DNA of 64,000 bases from Bacillota bacterium. GTDB lineage: Bacteria; Bacillota; Bacilli; Paenibacillales; Paenibacillaceae. The notes under the pieces were generated by a model. It ran no database searches. It had not been told where the DNA came from and saw only the letters and a list, made by a program, of their open reading frames with translations. Where the stretch lies: positions 1 to 64,000 of the forward strand of contig JAEWAQ010000026.1 of NCBI GenBank assembly GCA_023391635.1, given 5' to 3'. Position 1 is the stretch's first letter; every line of letters starts with the position of its first letter. The translations under genes and the position numbers were made by a program. Shown piece after piece: positions 52,916 to 61,635 of this stretch.

Positions 52916-54412
52916 CTATTGAGTCAGTTGATAAGCGGCCTCGTATTCCCGGGCGATCTGGCTGCCCCCGCCCTTCTCCCAACGCTCGACTTCCTTCCGA
53001 AAGCCCGTCTCGTCGATATTGCCCAACATGTAATTGTACGTAGCGTCCGAAACGATCTTGTACAACTCCGTTCCCTTGTCGTCGTTCGTCGCCGATTCCA
53101 GTCCTTCCGAAGGGTCCCGCACGATGAATTTCTCATTATCCTCTACAAGCCGATCCGCGAGCGCGGACAGCGATTCCTGCTGCGCCACCTTCATCAGGTT
53201 CGGATTGCTCGAATCGGCCACCATAAGCGTATACAGCGAACTGATCTCGTTGGCGCGCATAAGCGTTTGAGCTTCGGGCAGCAGCACCTCGTTGCCGACT
53301 TTTTCGTAATGCCGTCCCTCCAGCCCGTATTTCAGCCGGTTGACGATATCCGCATCCATGGACCGGTCGAAAAATGCAAGCATCTGCCTAAGTTCATTTT
53401 CCGACTTCATTGCCTTCTTCGAAAACAGAAACAAGCCGTTATAGTTCGGTATCGCCCATACTTTGTACCCTTGCGGGCCCGCGATCCGGTTCACCAGCGT
53501 GAAACTCGCGTTCGGATTGACCTTGTGCGACTCGTCGGCGAGCCGCTGCACGTCCTGCATGCTGCCGATATAGACGCCTGCCGTGCCCCGGATGAACAAG
53601 TTGCGCTGCACGTCCTTGCTCGTCACCGCGAAGTCGGAGTTGACGATCTTCTCCGCGTACAGCTTCTTCATGAAGTTCATCGTGTCCATATAAGCCGCGG
53701 TCTCGAATTCGGGAATGAAACGGCCGTCCTCCACCGTCCAACTGTTCGGCGTTCCGAAATAGGAACTGAGCGTCTTGAAGGCGCCGAACACGAGGTCGTT
53801 GCGGTCGGTCAGGCCGATCGTATCGTTCTCCCCGTTGCGGTCGGGATCGTCATAGGTGAATTTGCGGAGCACCTTATATAGCTCTTCTATTGTCGACGGA
53901 GGCGCAAGTTCCAATGCATCGAGCCAATCCTTGCGGATGATGAGCCCCTGCCGGGACGAAGGGCGCTCGGTGTAGAGACCGAAAATTTTGCCGTCTACCG
54001 CCGTATGCTTCAGGATGTTCGAATTGAGCCGCCGCAAGTTCGGGAATTCGTCCAGATAAGGACCGATTTCCCAGAATGCCCCCGAGCGGATCGCGTTCTT
54101 CAGCAATGTGTAATCCGTATATTTGACGAAGGTCGCTTTCTTGAGCGAATCGGTCATCAGCGCCGTATTCATCTTGTCTGCGTAGATCTCGTCCCTTACC
54201 CATTCGATCGCAAGACGACTGCCCGTCAACTCTTCGATCTCGCCAACGATCTTCGGATCGGGGGGATTCGGAAAATGCAAAGGTGCCATAATGGACAACT
54301 GAGGGCGCCGGTCGGCTGCATCCAAGCGTTCGCCCGGCACCGGCTTCGAACAGGAACTGGATGCCAGCGCGACGACGATCAAGGCGGCCGCGAGCCTGCA
54401 AATTGCCTTCAT
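52916..54412 (-). CDS. Sugar-binding lipoprotein, LplA-like (copy 2)
   Basis: A 498-residue large solute-binding lipoprotein with lipobox ALASSSCSK. It is paralogous to copy 1 along the whole length, including the acidic loop DPDRNGENDTIGLTDRND. GGGGGAATATCGCC precedes ATG 54412. It is first in the minus-strand operon and divergent from the membrane AraC regulator at 54530. The second Asp of the acidic loop is kept but DGDGK is changed to DRNGE, so metal or ligand preference may differ. Confidence 0.92.
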   Translation of the reverse strand: MKAICRLAAALIVVALASSSCSKPVPGERLDAADRRPQLSIMAPLHFPNPPDPKIVGEIEELTGSRLAIEWVRDEIYADKMNTALMTDSLKKATFVKYTDYTLLKNAIRSGAFWEIGPYLDEFPNLRRLNSNILKHTAVDGKIFGLYTERPSSRQGLIIRKDWLDALELAPPSTIEELYKVLRKFTYDDPDRNGENDTIGLTDRNDLVFGAFKTLSSYFGTPNSWTVEDGRFIPEFETAAYMDTMNFMKKLYAEKIVNSDFAVTSKDVQRNLFIRGTAGVYIGSMQDVQRLADESHKVNPNASFTLVNRIAGPQGYKVWAIPNYNGLFLFSKKAMKSENELRQMLAFFDRSMDADIVNRLKYGLEGRHYEKVGNEVLLPEAQTLMRANEISSLYTLMVADSSNPNLMKVAQQESLSALADRLVEDNEKFIVRDPSEGLESATNDDKGTELYKIVSDATYNYMLGNIDETGFRKEVERWEKGGGSQIAREYEAAYQLTQ

Positions 54413-54529
54413 GGCGATATTCCCCCTGAGAATTGTGATGAAATGATTATTGCGACGCTTGATGATTATTGTTCGAGTAGGCAGGTTGCCTTACAATTAG
54501 AGCATTCGATGAAAGGATGTTGGCGACGC
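54413..54529. promoter_or_regulatory. Divergent promoter region, binding protein copy 2 / membrane AraC
   Basis: A 117-bp region with the two start codons facing away. TGATTATTG-like words occur at about 54441-54450 and 54462-54470 as an imperfect direct repeat of roughly 20-bp spacing, a possible AraC binding site. Confidence 0.45.
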
Positions 54530-56836
54530 ATGAGACCCTTCAGCTTCCTCACGAAGATGACCGTGTTCGGCTTTCTGCTCAGCACGTTGCCGGTATTGTT
54601 CATCGGCTTGTTCTCCTACACGACTTCATCCAAAGAAATTCAAAGTCATGTAAATAAAGGCAAACTCCAGCTGCTTGTACAAATTAATGCCAATGTAGAT
54701 CAAATTTTGACGACTGTCAATCATACATTGAATCAAGTCATCAATTCGGCCGTCTTGAAGAGCGCCTTGCAGAGCCGCATGTCCGCCGACGATTTCAAGC
54801 TGTACGACAATCTGCGCAACGAGATTCGCCATATGCAGTCGTTCGATACGAAACTGGAAGATGTCGTGCTCGTGAACGAACGCCAGGACTGGCTGATCAA
54901 AAACTCCGGCCTTTACCGTCTGCCGGATTACAAATATGCAGAGCCGCTCGCGGAGCTGATCCATCGGGAGGACAGCCCGGCCTGGATACTGAATCCTTCG
55001 CAATGGTTCTACAGCGACGAGAACGAGAACAGCATTGCCTGCGAATACGTATTGAGCCTGGTCCGCAAGCTGCCGGTGACGGACATCGACCCTTACGGCA
55101 TGATCATCGCGAACATTCCGACATGCAGCCTGCAGAGCTTGCTGCAGAACGGCGCCGATCAAGCCGACACGATCTTCGTCATGGACGACCGTCATCGCAT
55201 TCTGCTGCACCCCGATCACGCGTTGATCGGCCAGCCGGTATCGCAGCTGGGATTTCCGGACGGGCAGTCGTTCGCTTCGGAATCCGGGCAAATCCAGTCG
55301 CAAATCAGGCAGCATGCCTATTCCGTCACCTATTACCGGTCTCCCTATAACGGCTGGATCTACGTGTCGCTCACTTCAATCGCCAGCTTGACTAAGGAAT
55401 CGAACAAGATCGGCCTGTACACGCTGTTTGTCTGCTTGCTCATGCTCATGCTGACCATGCTGCTGGCCTGGTACGGCTCCCGCCGCATGTACACGCCGAT
55501 CGGCCGATTGTTGAAGGATATCCACGACCGGTTGCCAGGCGACATGCCGCAGCGAGCGAACGAATTTCAAGTAATCGGAGACCAGCTTCACCGCTTGTTC
55601 CAGTCGAACTCCAAGCTGGAAAACGAGGTGCACCGCCATCTCGATCAAGCCCGCGCCTTCTTCCTGATTCGCGCGTTTCAGGGCAGCATCCGTCAGAGCG
55701 AACTGAACGAGCAGCTCCGGCTTTACGGCTACGGAGATGTATTGGCAGTCTGGCGCCACATGGTCGTCTTCGCGGTGCAGATCGATACGCTCGACAATAC
55801 CCGTTACGACAAGCGGGATATGGACCTGTTATTCTTCGCCCTGCATAATATGATCGAGGAACTCGTCCCTGCGGAACATCGGCTTGTCCCCGTCACGATC
55901 GATCAGACGGTCGTGCTGCTGCATGGCCGCTCCGCCGAAACGCTGTCCGAATTCAACACCTCGTCCTATGAAGTGACGGAAGCGCTGCAAGGCAATATTG
56001 GACGATTCCTGCATCTGAAAGTCAGCATCGGCATGAGTCTGCCCTTCGAGACGATAGGCCAGATGCCGATTGCCTACCGGGAAGGGCTGGACGCGCTCAA
56101 GCACCGGCTGAAGCTCGGCGAAGGCGTCGTCATCCAATACGAGCATATCAATTCCGGCAACCATTATTTGAAAATGAACTACCCGAAGCATATCGAGACA
56201 GAGCTGGTGGATGCGATCAAGCTGGCGGACAAAGAGAAGGCGAAGGAACTGCTGAACCTCTTCCTCGGACCGGTATTCGAGGTCGAGATGGCGCCGCAGG
56301 AATACCAGATCCCGCTGGCCCGCCTACTTAACAATCTACTCATGGTCATGCAGGAATCCGGCATCCGGTTGAACCAGATCCGCACAACAGGCGGCGCCTT
56401 GTTCGAAGAATTGATCAGCCTTGGCACCGTGCCGGAGATCGAGGACTGGTTCTGGACGAACGTCGTCTATCCGATGGTCCGGGTGTTCCGCGACCGGCAG
56501 CAGTCGCAATACCAGAACATCTCCGAGAAGATCATCGACCTCGTCCAGCGCCATTACGACACCGACCTGTCGCTGGAGGATTGCGCTTCGCGGCTCAATT
56601 ACAACGCCAACTACCTGAGCAGCGTGTTCCGCAAGGAGACGAACGTGTCGTTCAGCGAATATCTGACGGCCTATCGATTCAATATGGCGAAGAAATGGCT
56701 GGCCGAATCCGACATGCCCGTCAAGGACATTGCGGCGCGGCTGCGGTATAACAATCCGCAGAACTTCATCCGCTCGTTCCGCAAGCAGGAGGGCATGACG
56801 CCCGGCCAGTACCGGGAGCGGCATGGTCGGGCGTGA
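54530..56836 (+). CDS. Membrane-bound AraC-family sensor-regulator
   Basis: A 768-residue one-component regulator. TM1 is about 9-31 (FGFLLSTLPVLFIGLFSY). An extracellular Cache-like domain (about 32-290) follows, then TM2 (LYTLFVCLLMLMLTMLLAWYG, about 305-325), a HAMP-like linker, a long cytoplasmic region, and a C-terminal AraC HTH (LSLEDCASRLNYNANYLSSVFRK, VKDIAARLRYNNPQNFIRSFRK). GAAAGGATG precedes ATG 54530; ATG 54509 is an alternative. It senses outside the cell and binds DNA without phospho-transfer, and should control the divergent importer operon. Confidence 0.92.
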   Translation: MRPFSFLTKMTVFGFLLSTLPVLFIGLFSYTTSSKEIQSHVNKGKLQLLVQINANVDQILTTVNHTLNQVINSAVLKSALQSRMSADDFKLYDNLRNEIRHMQSFDTKLEDVVLVNERQDWLIKNSGLYRLPDYKYAEPLAELIHREDSPAWILNPSQWFYSDENENSIACEYVLSLVRKLPVTDIDPYGMIIANIPTCSLQSLLQNGADQADTIFVMDDRHRILLHPDHALIGQPVSQLGFPDGQSFASESGQIQSQIRQHAYSVTYYRSPYNGWIYVSLTSIASLTKESNKIGLYTLFVCLLMLMLTMLLAWYGSRRMYTPIGRLLKDIHDRLPGDMPQRANEFQVIGDQLHRLFQSNSKLENEVHRHLDQARAFFLIRAFQGSIRQSELNEQLRLYGYGDVLAVWRHMVVFAVQIDTLDNTRYDKRDMDLLFFALHNMIEELVPAEHRLVPVTIDQTVVLLHGRSAETLSEFNTSSYEVTEALQGNIGRFLHLKVSIGMSLPFETIGQMPIAYREGLDALKHRLKLGEGVVIQYEHINSGNHYLKMNYPKHIETELVDAIKLADKEKAKELLNLFLGPVFEVEMAPQEYQIPLARLLNNLLMVMQESGIRLNQIRTTGGALFEELISLGTVPEIEDWFWTNVVYPMVRVFRDRQQSQYQNISEKIIDLVQRHYDTDLSLEDCASRLNYNANYLSSVFRKETNVSFSEYLTAYRFNMAKKWLAESDMPVKDIAARLRYNNPQNFIRSFRKQEGMTPGQYRERHGRA

Positions 56837-56876
56837 ACAGGAATAACGGCGGGGGGCGGATTCCAGAAGGATAGAA

Positions 56877-57818
56877 TCAAGTGAGATCTTCGAGATCGGA
56901 ATAATCCGTTGAACTGTCATCCGAATCCGAGTCTGAATCCGTCTCGGAGCTTGAATCATTGTCAACGTCGTCCGAATACTTCAGAAAACGGCGCTCAATC
57001 TGTCCAAGCGATTCTATCTCGGCATCCCTTTTCGCGTATCCTTCCTCGCGCGTCTCTGTTTTCTTGCCACTTTCCTTTCTCACGGCACGAATAAGATCAT
57101 TGGTTGTCTCTACGGTGGCTTTCGTCTTACCCTTCATATGCGCGCGCATAAGCTTGCGCGCTTTCAACTTTACCGTAACCGCTTTGGGATCTGTGTCATC
57201 AACGGGCGCAGACGCATTGCCCGAGACTGGCTTCGTTGCGCTTGTATAATCTCTTAGCGCCAAAGCTTTCTTCCGGTTAGCGAAGGAAATTCGGCTGCTA
57301 TCCCCTTTGTTCGGATATGTCCCCCTTAGATGATCAAACGCCGTGACAGGAGAATTGTCGGACTTAAACCCCGACCCCGCAGGAACAAGGTCGCCGTATT
57401 TGTTGCGATGAGCCTTCGGCTTACCCTTGCCGCCACCGTACTCTCCGATCGCTTTGTCAATAATGGCATCCTCACGTGTAACCTCGCGCGGGTATCGTTT
57501 CAGAGCCTTCTTCTGCTCGCTTGTCAACTTCGGGCTTTCCTCGGTATCTGCTTCATATCCCGATTCGTCAGCCTCATCGTGTTCCCGTTCCTCCGACTCA
57601 TCATCGCTTCCTTCTTCTCTTTGGATAACATTCGTGTTCAATGGAAACGCATTCGATTGTTTTCGAAGCATTTGAATCGTCGCTTGATTGCCAATCGTTC
57701 TTTGCAATTGGATGATGCGATCGCTTACTGACAAGGCCGTGCGATGATTATCCGGTGTTGATCGAGATTGACTTTCGGCAGCATGCTCGACTTTCTGGCC
57801 CTGTGTCGTCCGAAACAT
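56877..57818 (-). CDS. Orphan LQRTIGNQ-motif protein (eCIS/polymorphic-toxin type) with acidic tail
   Basis: A 313-residue soluble protein, no signal peptide. Near residue 38 it has IIQLQRTIGNQATIQMLRK, the (L)QRxxGNQAxxxLL motif common in proteins linked to extracellular contractile injection systems and DUF4157-type toxins. A charged, low-complexity linker (EEGSDDESEEREHDEADESG) follows, then a Lys/Gly-rich middle (GEYGGGKGKPKAHRNKYGDL and AFDHLRGTYPNKG). It ends in an Asp/Ser tail (about 283-313). AAGGAGGGAGCTA precedes ATG 57818. No injection-system genes are in the window. The middle domain's function is not recognised. Confidence 0.65.
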   Translation of the reverse strand: MFRTTQGQKVEHAAESQSRSTPDNHRTALSVSDRIIQLQRTIGNQATIQMLRKQSNAFPLNTNVIQREEGSDDESEEREHDEADESGYEADTEESPKLTSEQKKALKRYPREVTREDAIIDKAIGEYGGGKGKPKAHRNKYGDLVPAGSGFKSDNSPVTAFDHLRGTYPNKGDSSRISFANRKKALALRDYTSATKPVSGNASAPVDDTDPKAVTVKLKARKLMRAHMKGKTKATVETTNDLIRAVRKESGKKTETREEGYAKRDAEIESLGQIERRFLKYSDDVDNDSSSETDSDSDSDDSSTDYSDLEDLT

Positions 57819-57869
57819 TAGCTCCCTCCTTCACTAAATGATCCATATCATTCTATCATAGTAAGCCGA

Positions 57870-58270
57870 GAGGACTCCCACTTCTATAAGTGGTGAGGTG
57901 AATCGGCTCTTCTCTGAACTTCCCGAAAAAAGTATTGATCCCGAGGGCAAATATGGTAAAATATGAATGGAAACATACGTTCTATGATAACTGAACATAT
58001 GCGGTTGTAGCAGGTACAACTTGGCTCTGCTACGTAAAATGTTCAAGCTACCGAAAGAGCCGAAGATGCGCCAATGATTCTTTGGAATCTGGCAACAGGC
58101 TCAAAAGTAGTCCCAAAGGTATCTCCGATGGGATAGCGGGGTTGGGCGGTACCCAGTCCGTCAATGTGTCAACTCCACAGGTGTTAAGCATTTGGACGTT
58201 TGTACAATTGATACACCTGAAACCCCCACTTCAACTGGAGCGTCTGCGAAAGTAAGTGGTGGGAGTATTC
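57870..58270. mobile_element. Non-autonomous IS200/IS605-like element (no transposase, no TnpB)
   Basis: Two matching terminal hairpins bound the region. Left: CTC-CCACTT (57875-57883), loop CTAT, AAGTGG-T-GAG (57888-57897). Right: CCC-CCACTT (58223-58231), 22-base loop, AAGTGG-T-GGG (58254-58263). Same stem, same single-base bulge. Subterminal palindromes of this kind are what IS200/IS605 transposases recognise. There is no open frame for TnpA, TnpB or IscB inside, so this is a deletion derivative or a PATE-type element. Exact cleavage points are not fixed. Confidence 0.65.
57975..58265 (+). ncRNA. Structured RNA candidate inside the IS605-like element (possible omega/HEARO-type RNA)
   Basis: Several stems line up on the plus strand after a TAAAAT promoter-like word (57956-57961): GGCTCT 58023-58028 with AGAGCC 58056-58061; GCCA-n2-GATTC-tttg-GAATC-TGGC at 58070-58093; TGGG/CCCA near 58143-58154; CAGGTGT 58178-58184 with ACACCTG 58213-58219; and the right-end hairpin. 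Guide-like RNAs of IS605 elements end at the right hairpin. Identity is inferred from position and structure only, with no covariance model run. Confidence 0.45.
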
Positions 58271-58489
58271 ATTTCCATCCTGCATCGTTTATTTCCTTCT
58301 TTTACTCCCAACTCTTGCACGGGGCTGCATGACAAATGAAGGAATTCTCATCCAAGTCTCATATTGCTGCAAATATCCCGTCACGGCGGTCAGCGAACTC
58401 TCCTTGGAAATTTTTGATGGGTTTCGTCTGTGTTACAGTATTTCTAGCTTAACGCTGACGAGTCAGTGAAAGATGGAGGGAATCGCAAC

Positions 58490-59062
58490 TTGTTCAAACA
58501 AACACTCTTCCGGTCAGTCATCAGCCTCGGCATCAGTTCGATCATCGGTCTATCCGTCCTCGGTTTCGGTCATGCTTCGGCAGCCAGCAATCTCGTGATC
58601 GGCACGGAAGTCAAATTGAACCCTGAAGTCAAAGTCTCTTCCGCATCCGCGCCTTCAGCCGCGGCAAAACCTGCCGCTGCGCCCGCGCAATCGAAAGTAG
58701 ATAAGCTGATTTCGGTCGGCAAACAATTTCTCGGCGTGAAGTACCAATTCGGCGCGAAAGCCGGCAGCACAATCGCATTCGACTGTTCCTCCTACACGCA
58801 ATACATATTCAAGAAGATCGGCGTCTCCTTGCCGCGCACTTCGTCATCGCAGGCAACCGTCGGCACGAAAGTAGCCAAGGCCAACTTGAAAGCAGGAGAC
58901 CTCGTCTTCTTCAAGCGCCCTGGGGTGTCCGGTATCGGCCACGTAGGCGTCTACATCGGTAGCAATAAAATGCTGGGCGCGTCGGGAGACAAGGTCCAAA
59001 TCTCAAGCCTCAAAACGTCTTATTGGACGAAAAACTACGTAACGGCCCGCCGGGTACTGTAG
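58490..59062 (+). CDS. Exported NlpC/P60 family cell-wall peptidase
   Basis: A 190-residue exported endopeptidase. I start it at TTG 58490 (FKQTLFRSVISL) because GGAGGG lies 8 bases upstream; GTG 58466 contains that site within its own codons. A signal peptide (SVISLGISSIIGLSVLGFGH, then ASAA) is followed by an Ala/Pro linker and the NlpC/P60 domain. The catalytic Cys is in FDCSSYTQYIF and the His in GIGHVGVYIG. It has no SH3 or LysM anchor. It probably cleaves peptide stems of peptidoglycan. Confidence 0.92.
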   Translation: MFKQTLFRSVISLGISSIIGLSVLGFGHASAASNLVIGTEVKLNPEVKVSSASAPSAAAKPAAAPAQSKVDKLISVGKQFLGVKYQFGAKAGSTIAFDCSSYTQYIFKKIGVSLPRTSSSQATVGTKVAKANLKAGDLVFFKRPGVSGIGHVGVYIGSNKMLGASGDKVQISSLKTSYWTKNYVTARRVL

Positions 59063-59077
59063 TCATAATGGAACGAA

Positions 59078-59818
59078 CTAGGATAGAATAAATTGCTGTA
59101 TCATGCTGGCAACCCCATGCTCCTGGTTCGTTCCCGTAACAACATCCGCCGACTGTATGATTCGATCCTGCGCGTTCCCCATCGCTACACCCAGACCGGC
59201 CTCCCGAATCATCGCATCGTCATTCAGACCGTCTCCTATGGCAACAACTTGGGACATTTCGATACCGAGCAGAGCGCATACTTTCCGAACTCCATTGACC
59301 TTATTAACGCCCTTGGCGTTAATCTCCAGGTTGAACAGGTTTGAATTGCTTATTTCAAGCGCATCGTTGCGAAGCTCCAGCCTGGTGCAAATGGCTTGCA
59401 ATCGCTCCGCGTCTTCACAATGATAGGCGAATTTCAGCCATTGCTTGGATTCCATTTGATCCGTCCAATTCTTTTTGTCGAATCGTTCGTTCACGGCGTT
59501 GGCCCAGTACCAAGTTTCGTATTCCAGGGCGATGGCATGCATCTCCAGAAAAAGCGTCGTATCGAGCAAAGTCCGACTATGCAGAATGCCCGGAGCCGTC
59601 CACACCTCGCTGCCGTTCACGGTTACAATCGGCGTGTCCAACTGCAGTTCTTCCACATAGGGCAACACATTCCCAATCCCGCGACCTGTCGCAAACATGA
59701 CGGTAACGCCTGCGGCAGCAGCAGCCGTTACAGCCGCTCTGTTTTCCGCCGAAATACGATTGTCCTGGGTCAGGAAGGTACCATCCATATCCATTGCAAG
59801 CAATTTGTATTTCCCCAC
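59078..59818 (-). CDS. Cof-type HAD-IIB sugar-phosphatase-like hydrolase
   Basis: A 246-residue HAD hydrolase. Motif I is LLAMDMDGTFL (nucleophile Asp), motif II ATGR, motif III with Lys in the NAKGVNKVNGV region, and motif IV VVAIGDGLNDDAMIREAG. The Cof-type cap lies between. Start is GTG 59818 with AAGGAG 12 bases upstream. It probably dephosphorylates small sugar or flavin phosphates. It is separated from the binding-protein gene by a strong terminator and is convergent with the NlpC/P60 gene. Confidence 0.92.
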   Translation of the reverse strand: MGKYKLLAMDMDGTFLTQDNRISAENRAAVTAAAAAGVTVMFATGRGIGNVLPYVEELQLDTPIVTVNGSEVWTAPGILHSRTLLDTTLFLEMHAIALEYETWYWANAVNERFDKKNWTDQMESKQWLKFAYHCEDAERLQAICTRLELRNDALEISNSNLFNLEINAKGVNKVNGVRKVCALLGIEMSQVVAIGDGLNDDAMIREAGLGVAMGNAQDRIIQSADVVTGTNQEHGVASMIQQFILS

Positions 59819-59851
59819 GAATCATCGGTCTCCTTTTATTAGCATCAGATC

Positions 59852-59907
59852 AAGAAAAAGCGCACTCCTGTCGGCCATCATTCTTCGACCGATCAGGGGT
59901 GCGCTTG
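59852..59907 (-). terminator. Strong terminator after the binding-protein gene
   Basis: AAGCGCAC-n-CCTG-n-CGG pairs with CCG-n2-CAGG-n-GTGCGCTT across a 14-base loop. On the minus strand TTTCTT follows. It ends the transcript whose last gene stops at 59926. Confidence 0.88.
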
Positions 59908-59925
59908 TCCCGCATGCTTGCAGCC

Positions 59926-61512
59926 TTACTGCATGGGCAAGTATACGCCATCCTTGTTATTGTACCGCGCAGTCGCTTCCTCGATGAGCTGGGTGCCGCC
60001 GCGCTTCTTCCAATCTTCGATCACGCTGGGCCAATTATCGATCGGTTCCTGCCCGTAAATCATTCGCATAATGTGTTCCATGATGAAATCGGAATCGCCC
60101 GCCAAATCAGGATTCTTCTGTACGCCTTCCAACGGCGGATCGAACACGATCGAATCGCGGCCTTCCTTCACCAGCTCGGTCGTCATCCATTCGATGACCG
60201 GCTTGGATTCGGGATCGATCATTTCTCTCGGCTGATAGGACTTCTCGTTAATCCACCACAACCAGTGTTGATGGAATTCCTGACGGTTAATTCCTTCCGG
60301 GTCTGTAGGCAGAGTATAGTTAATCTTGCCGTTCTCCACCGTATACGTTGTCCCTTCGATGCCGTAAGTGTGGAACTTATCTCCTTCCTCGGACACTTGC
60401 CATTCAAAGAACTTGATAATATTTGCCGCTTTCTCCTGGGAAACATCGCTGTTGATCAAGGCTACCGATACAACCGGGCTGCCCAGCGGCGGGCCGCCCT
60501 TGCCATCCGGACCGACCGGAGACAACGCGTTGATGAATTCGCCTTCGCCATTCAAATCTTTGAGCTTGGCGTTCACGGCGTTCAGCGCCGATATGCCGAG
60601 CATGAACAAACCGTGCTTGTTCGTGTATACGTTGTTGGCCAAGTTGTTGGCATTGTTCGTCGTGAACTCTTTGCCGATCAAGCCTTCGTCAAGCAGCGTC
60701 TTGTACGTGTTCAACGCTTGCTTCATGGCGTCCACTTTGAAAAATTTCGGAACGACCTGGCCATCGATCCATTCATACTGGGTCGGGTGAACGTCGTAAG
60801 CGCCGAAAAATTGCTTCGACTGTCTGAACTTATCTTGCGCCAGCATCGGCACTTCCACGCCGTTCTGCTTGAACGCCCTCAGCATGTTCAAATAATCGTC
60901 CACCGTCTTCGGCACTTCGGTAATGCCGGCTTTCTCCATAAAGTCTTTGCGAATATAGGTGGCTTCGCTGTTTGCCACGGATCTCCATGCGGGAATCCCC
61001 ATGATCTTGCCGTCTTGCTTGACGCGTTCCCACGCCGCCTGCGGGATCTTCTTCAGCAAAGTGGGACCGTATTTCTCCAGCAAATCGTCCAGTTCCATGA
61101 ACACGCCTGCCTGAACGCCGCCAACCAACGCCTTGTCGTAAATCCCGTTTTTTGCGAGAACGACGTCCGGGATATCACCCGAGCTCATCATCAACGTTAA
61201 TTTCTGATCGAAGTCCTTGTCCAGAACCAACTGAACGTCGAGATCGGTTCCCGACAGCTTCTCCATCTCCATCACATACGGATCCTTGTTGATATCCGCA
61301 AGCGATTCAATGTACTGTCCGCGTCCGGTGAAGACGATGGAAAATTCGGCTGGTTCCTTGGGAGCGTCCGAGCTCGCGCTTGCCGCCGGACTTGCTGTCG
61401 GACTGCCGCTTCCTTCGTTCGTTTTCCCGTTATTCCCGCTGCTGCACGCAGTCATGAAGCCAAACGCGAGGATCGTCGAAATCGCTGTCAATAATACGCT
61501 CTTCCTGTTCAA
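59926..61512 (-). CDS. Sugar-binding lipoprotein, LplA-like
   Basis: A 528-residue large solute-binding lipoprotein. The start codon is TTG 61512 behind AGGGGGAG. Lipobox is GFMTACSSG, followed by a Ser/Ala/Pro linker. Mature marks are KLSGTDLDVQLVLDKDFDQKLTLMM and SEATYIRKDFMEKAGI. It is last in a series with its two permeases and a sensor kinase at the window edge. Ligand unknown. Confidence 0.92.
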   Translation of the reverse strand: MNRKSVLLTAISTILAFGFMTACSSGNNGKTNEGSGSPTASPAASASSDAPKEPAEFSIVFTGRGQYIESLADINKDPYVMEMEKLSGTDLDVQLVLDKDFDQKLTLMMSSGDIPDVVLAKNGIYDKALVGGVQAGVFMELDDLLEKYGPTLLKKIPQAAWERVKQDGKIMGIPAWRSVANSEATYIRKDFMEKAGITEVPKTVDDYLNMLRAFKQNGVEVPMLAQDKFRQSKQFFGAYDVHPTQYEWIDGQVVPKFFKVDAMKQALNTYKTLLDEGLIGKEFTTNNANNLANNVYTNKHGLFMLGISALNAVNAKLKDLNGEGEFINALSPVGPDGKGGPPLGSPVVSVALINSDVSQEKAANIIKFFEWQVSEEGDKFHTYGIEGTTYTVENGKINYTLPTDPEGINRQEFHQHWLWWINEKSYQPREMIDPESKPVIEWMTTELVKEGRDSIVFDPPLEGVQKNPDLAGDSDFIMEHIMRMIYGQEPIDNWPSVIEDWKKRGGTQLIEEATARYNNKDGVYLPMQ

Positions 61513-61635
61513 TACTGCTCCCCCTGACGTGTAATATATTGAATATCGCGAATATTCTGTTATTACTTTAAAACGATACCGTCGATAGGTACATTGTTTT
61601 TCTTTATGGACAGTGGTTTTTTTTTAGGTAACGGC

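Larger units (their letters stand above)
57819..58489. other. Gene-free region around the IS605-like element
   Basis: Besides the element (57870-58270), about 220 bp (58271-58489) lead into the NlpC/P60 gene. TTGATGGG-like and TACAGT-like words near 58415-58440 may be its promoter. Short minus-strand frames here (such as 57834-58046) lack ribosome sites. Confidence 0.5.

Noticed and set aside
57834..58046. 70-residue minus-strand frame
   Set aside because: Lies across the left end of the IS605-like element, has no ribosome site and no similarity to TnpA or TnpB.
58271..58489. Possible cyclic-di-AMP (ydaO-type) riboswitch before the NlpC/P60 gene
   Set aside because: Such riboswitches often precede cell-wall hydrolase genes, but the conserved core sequences could not be found here.
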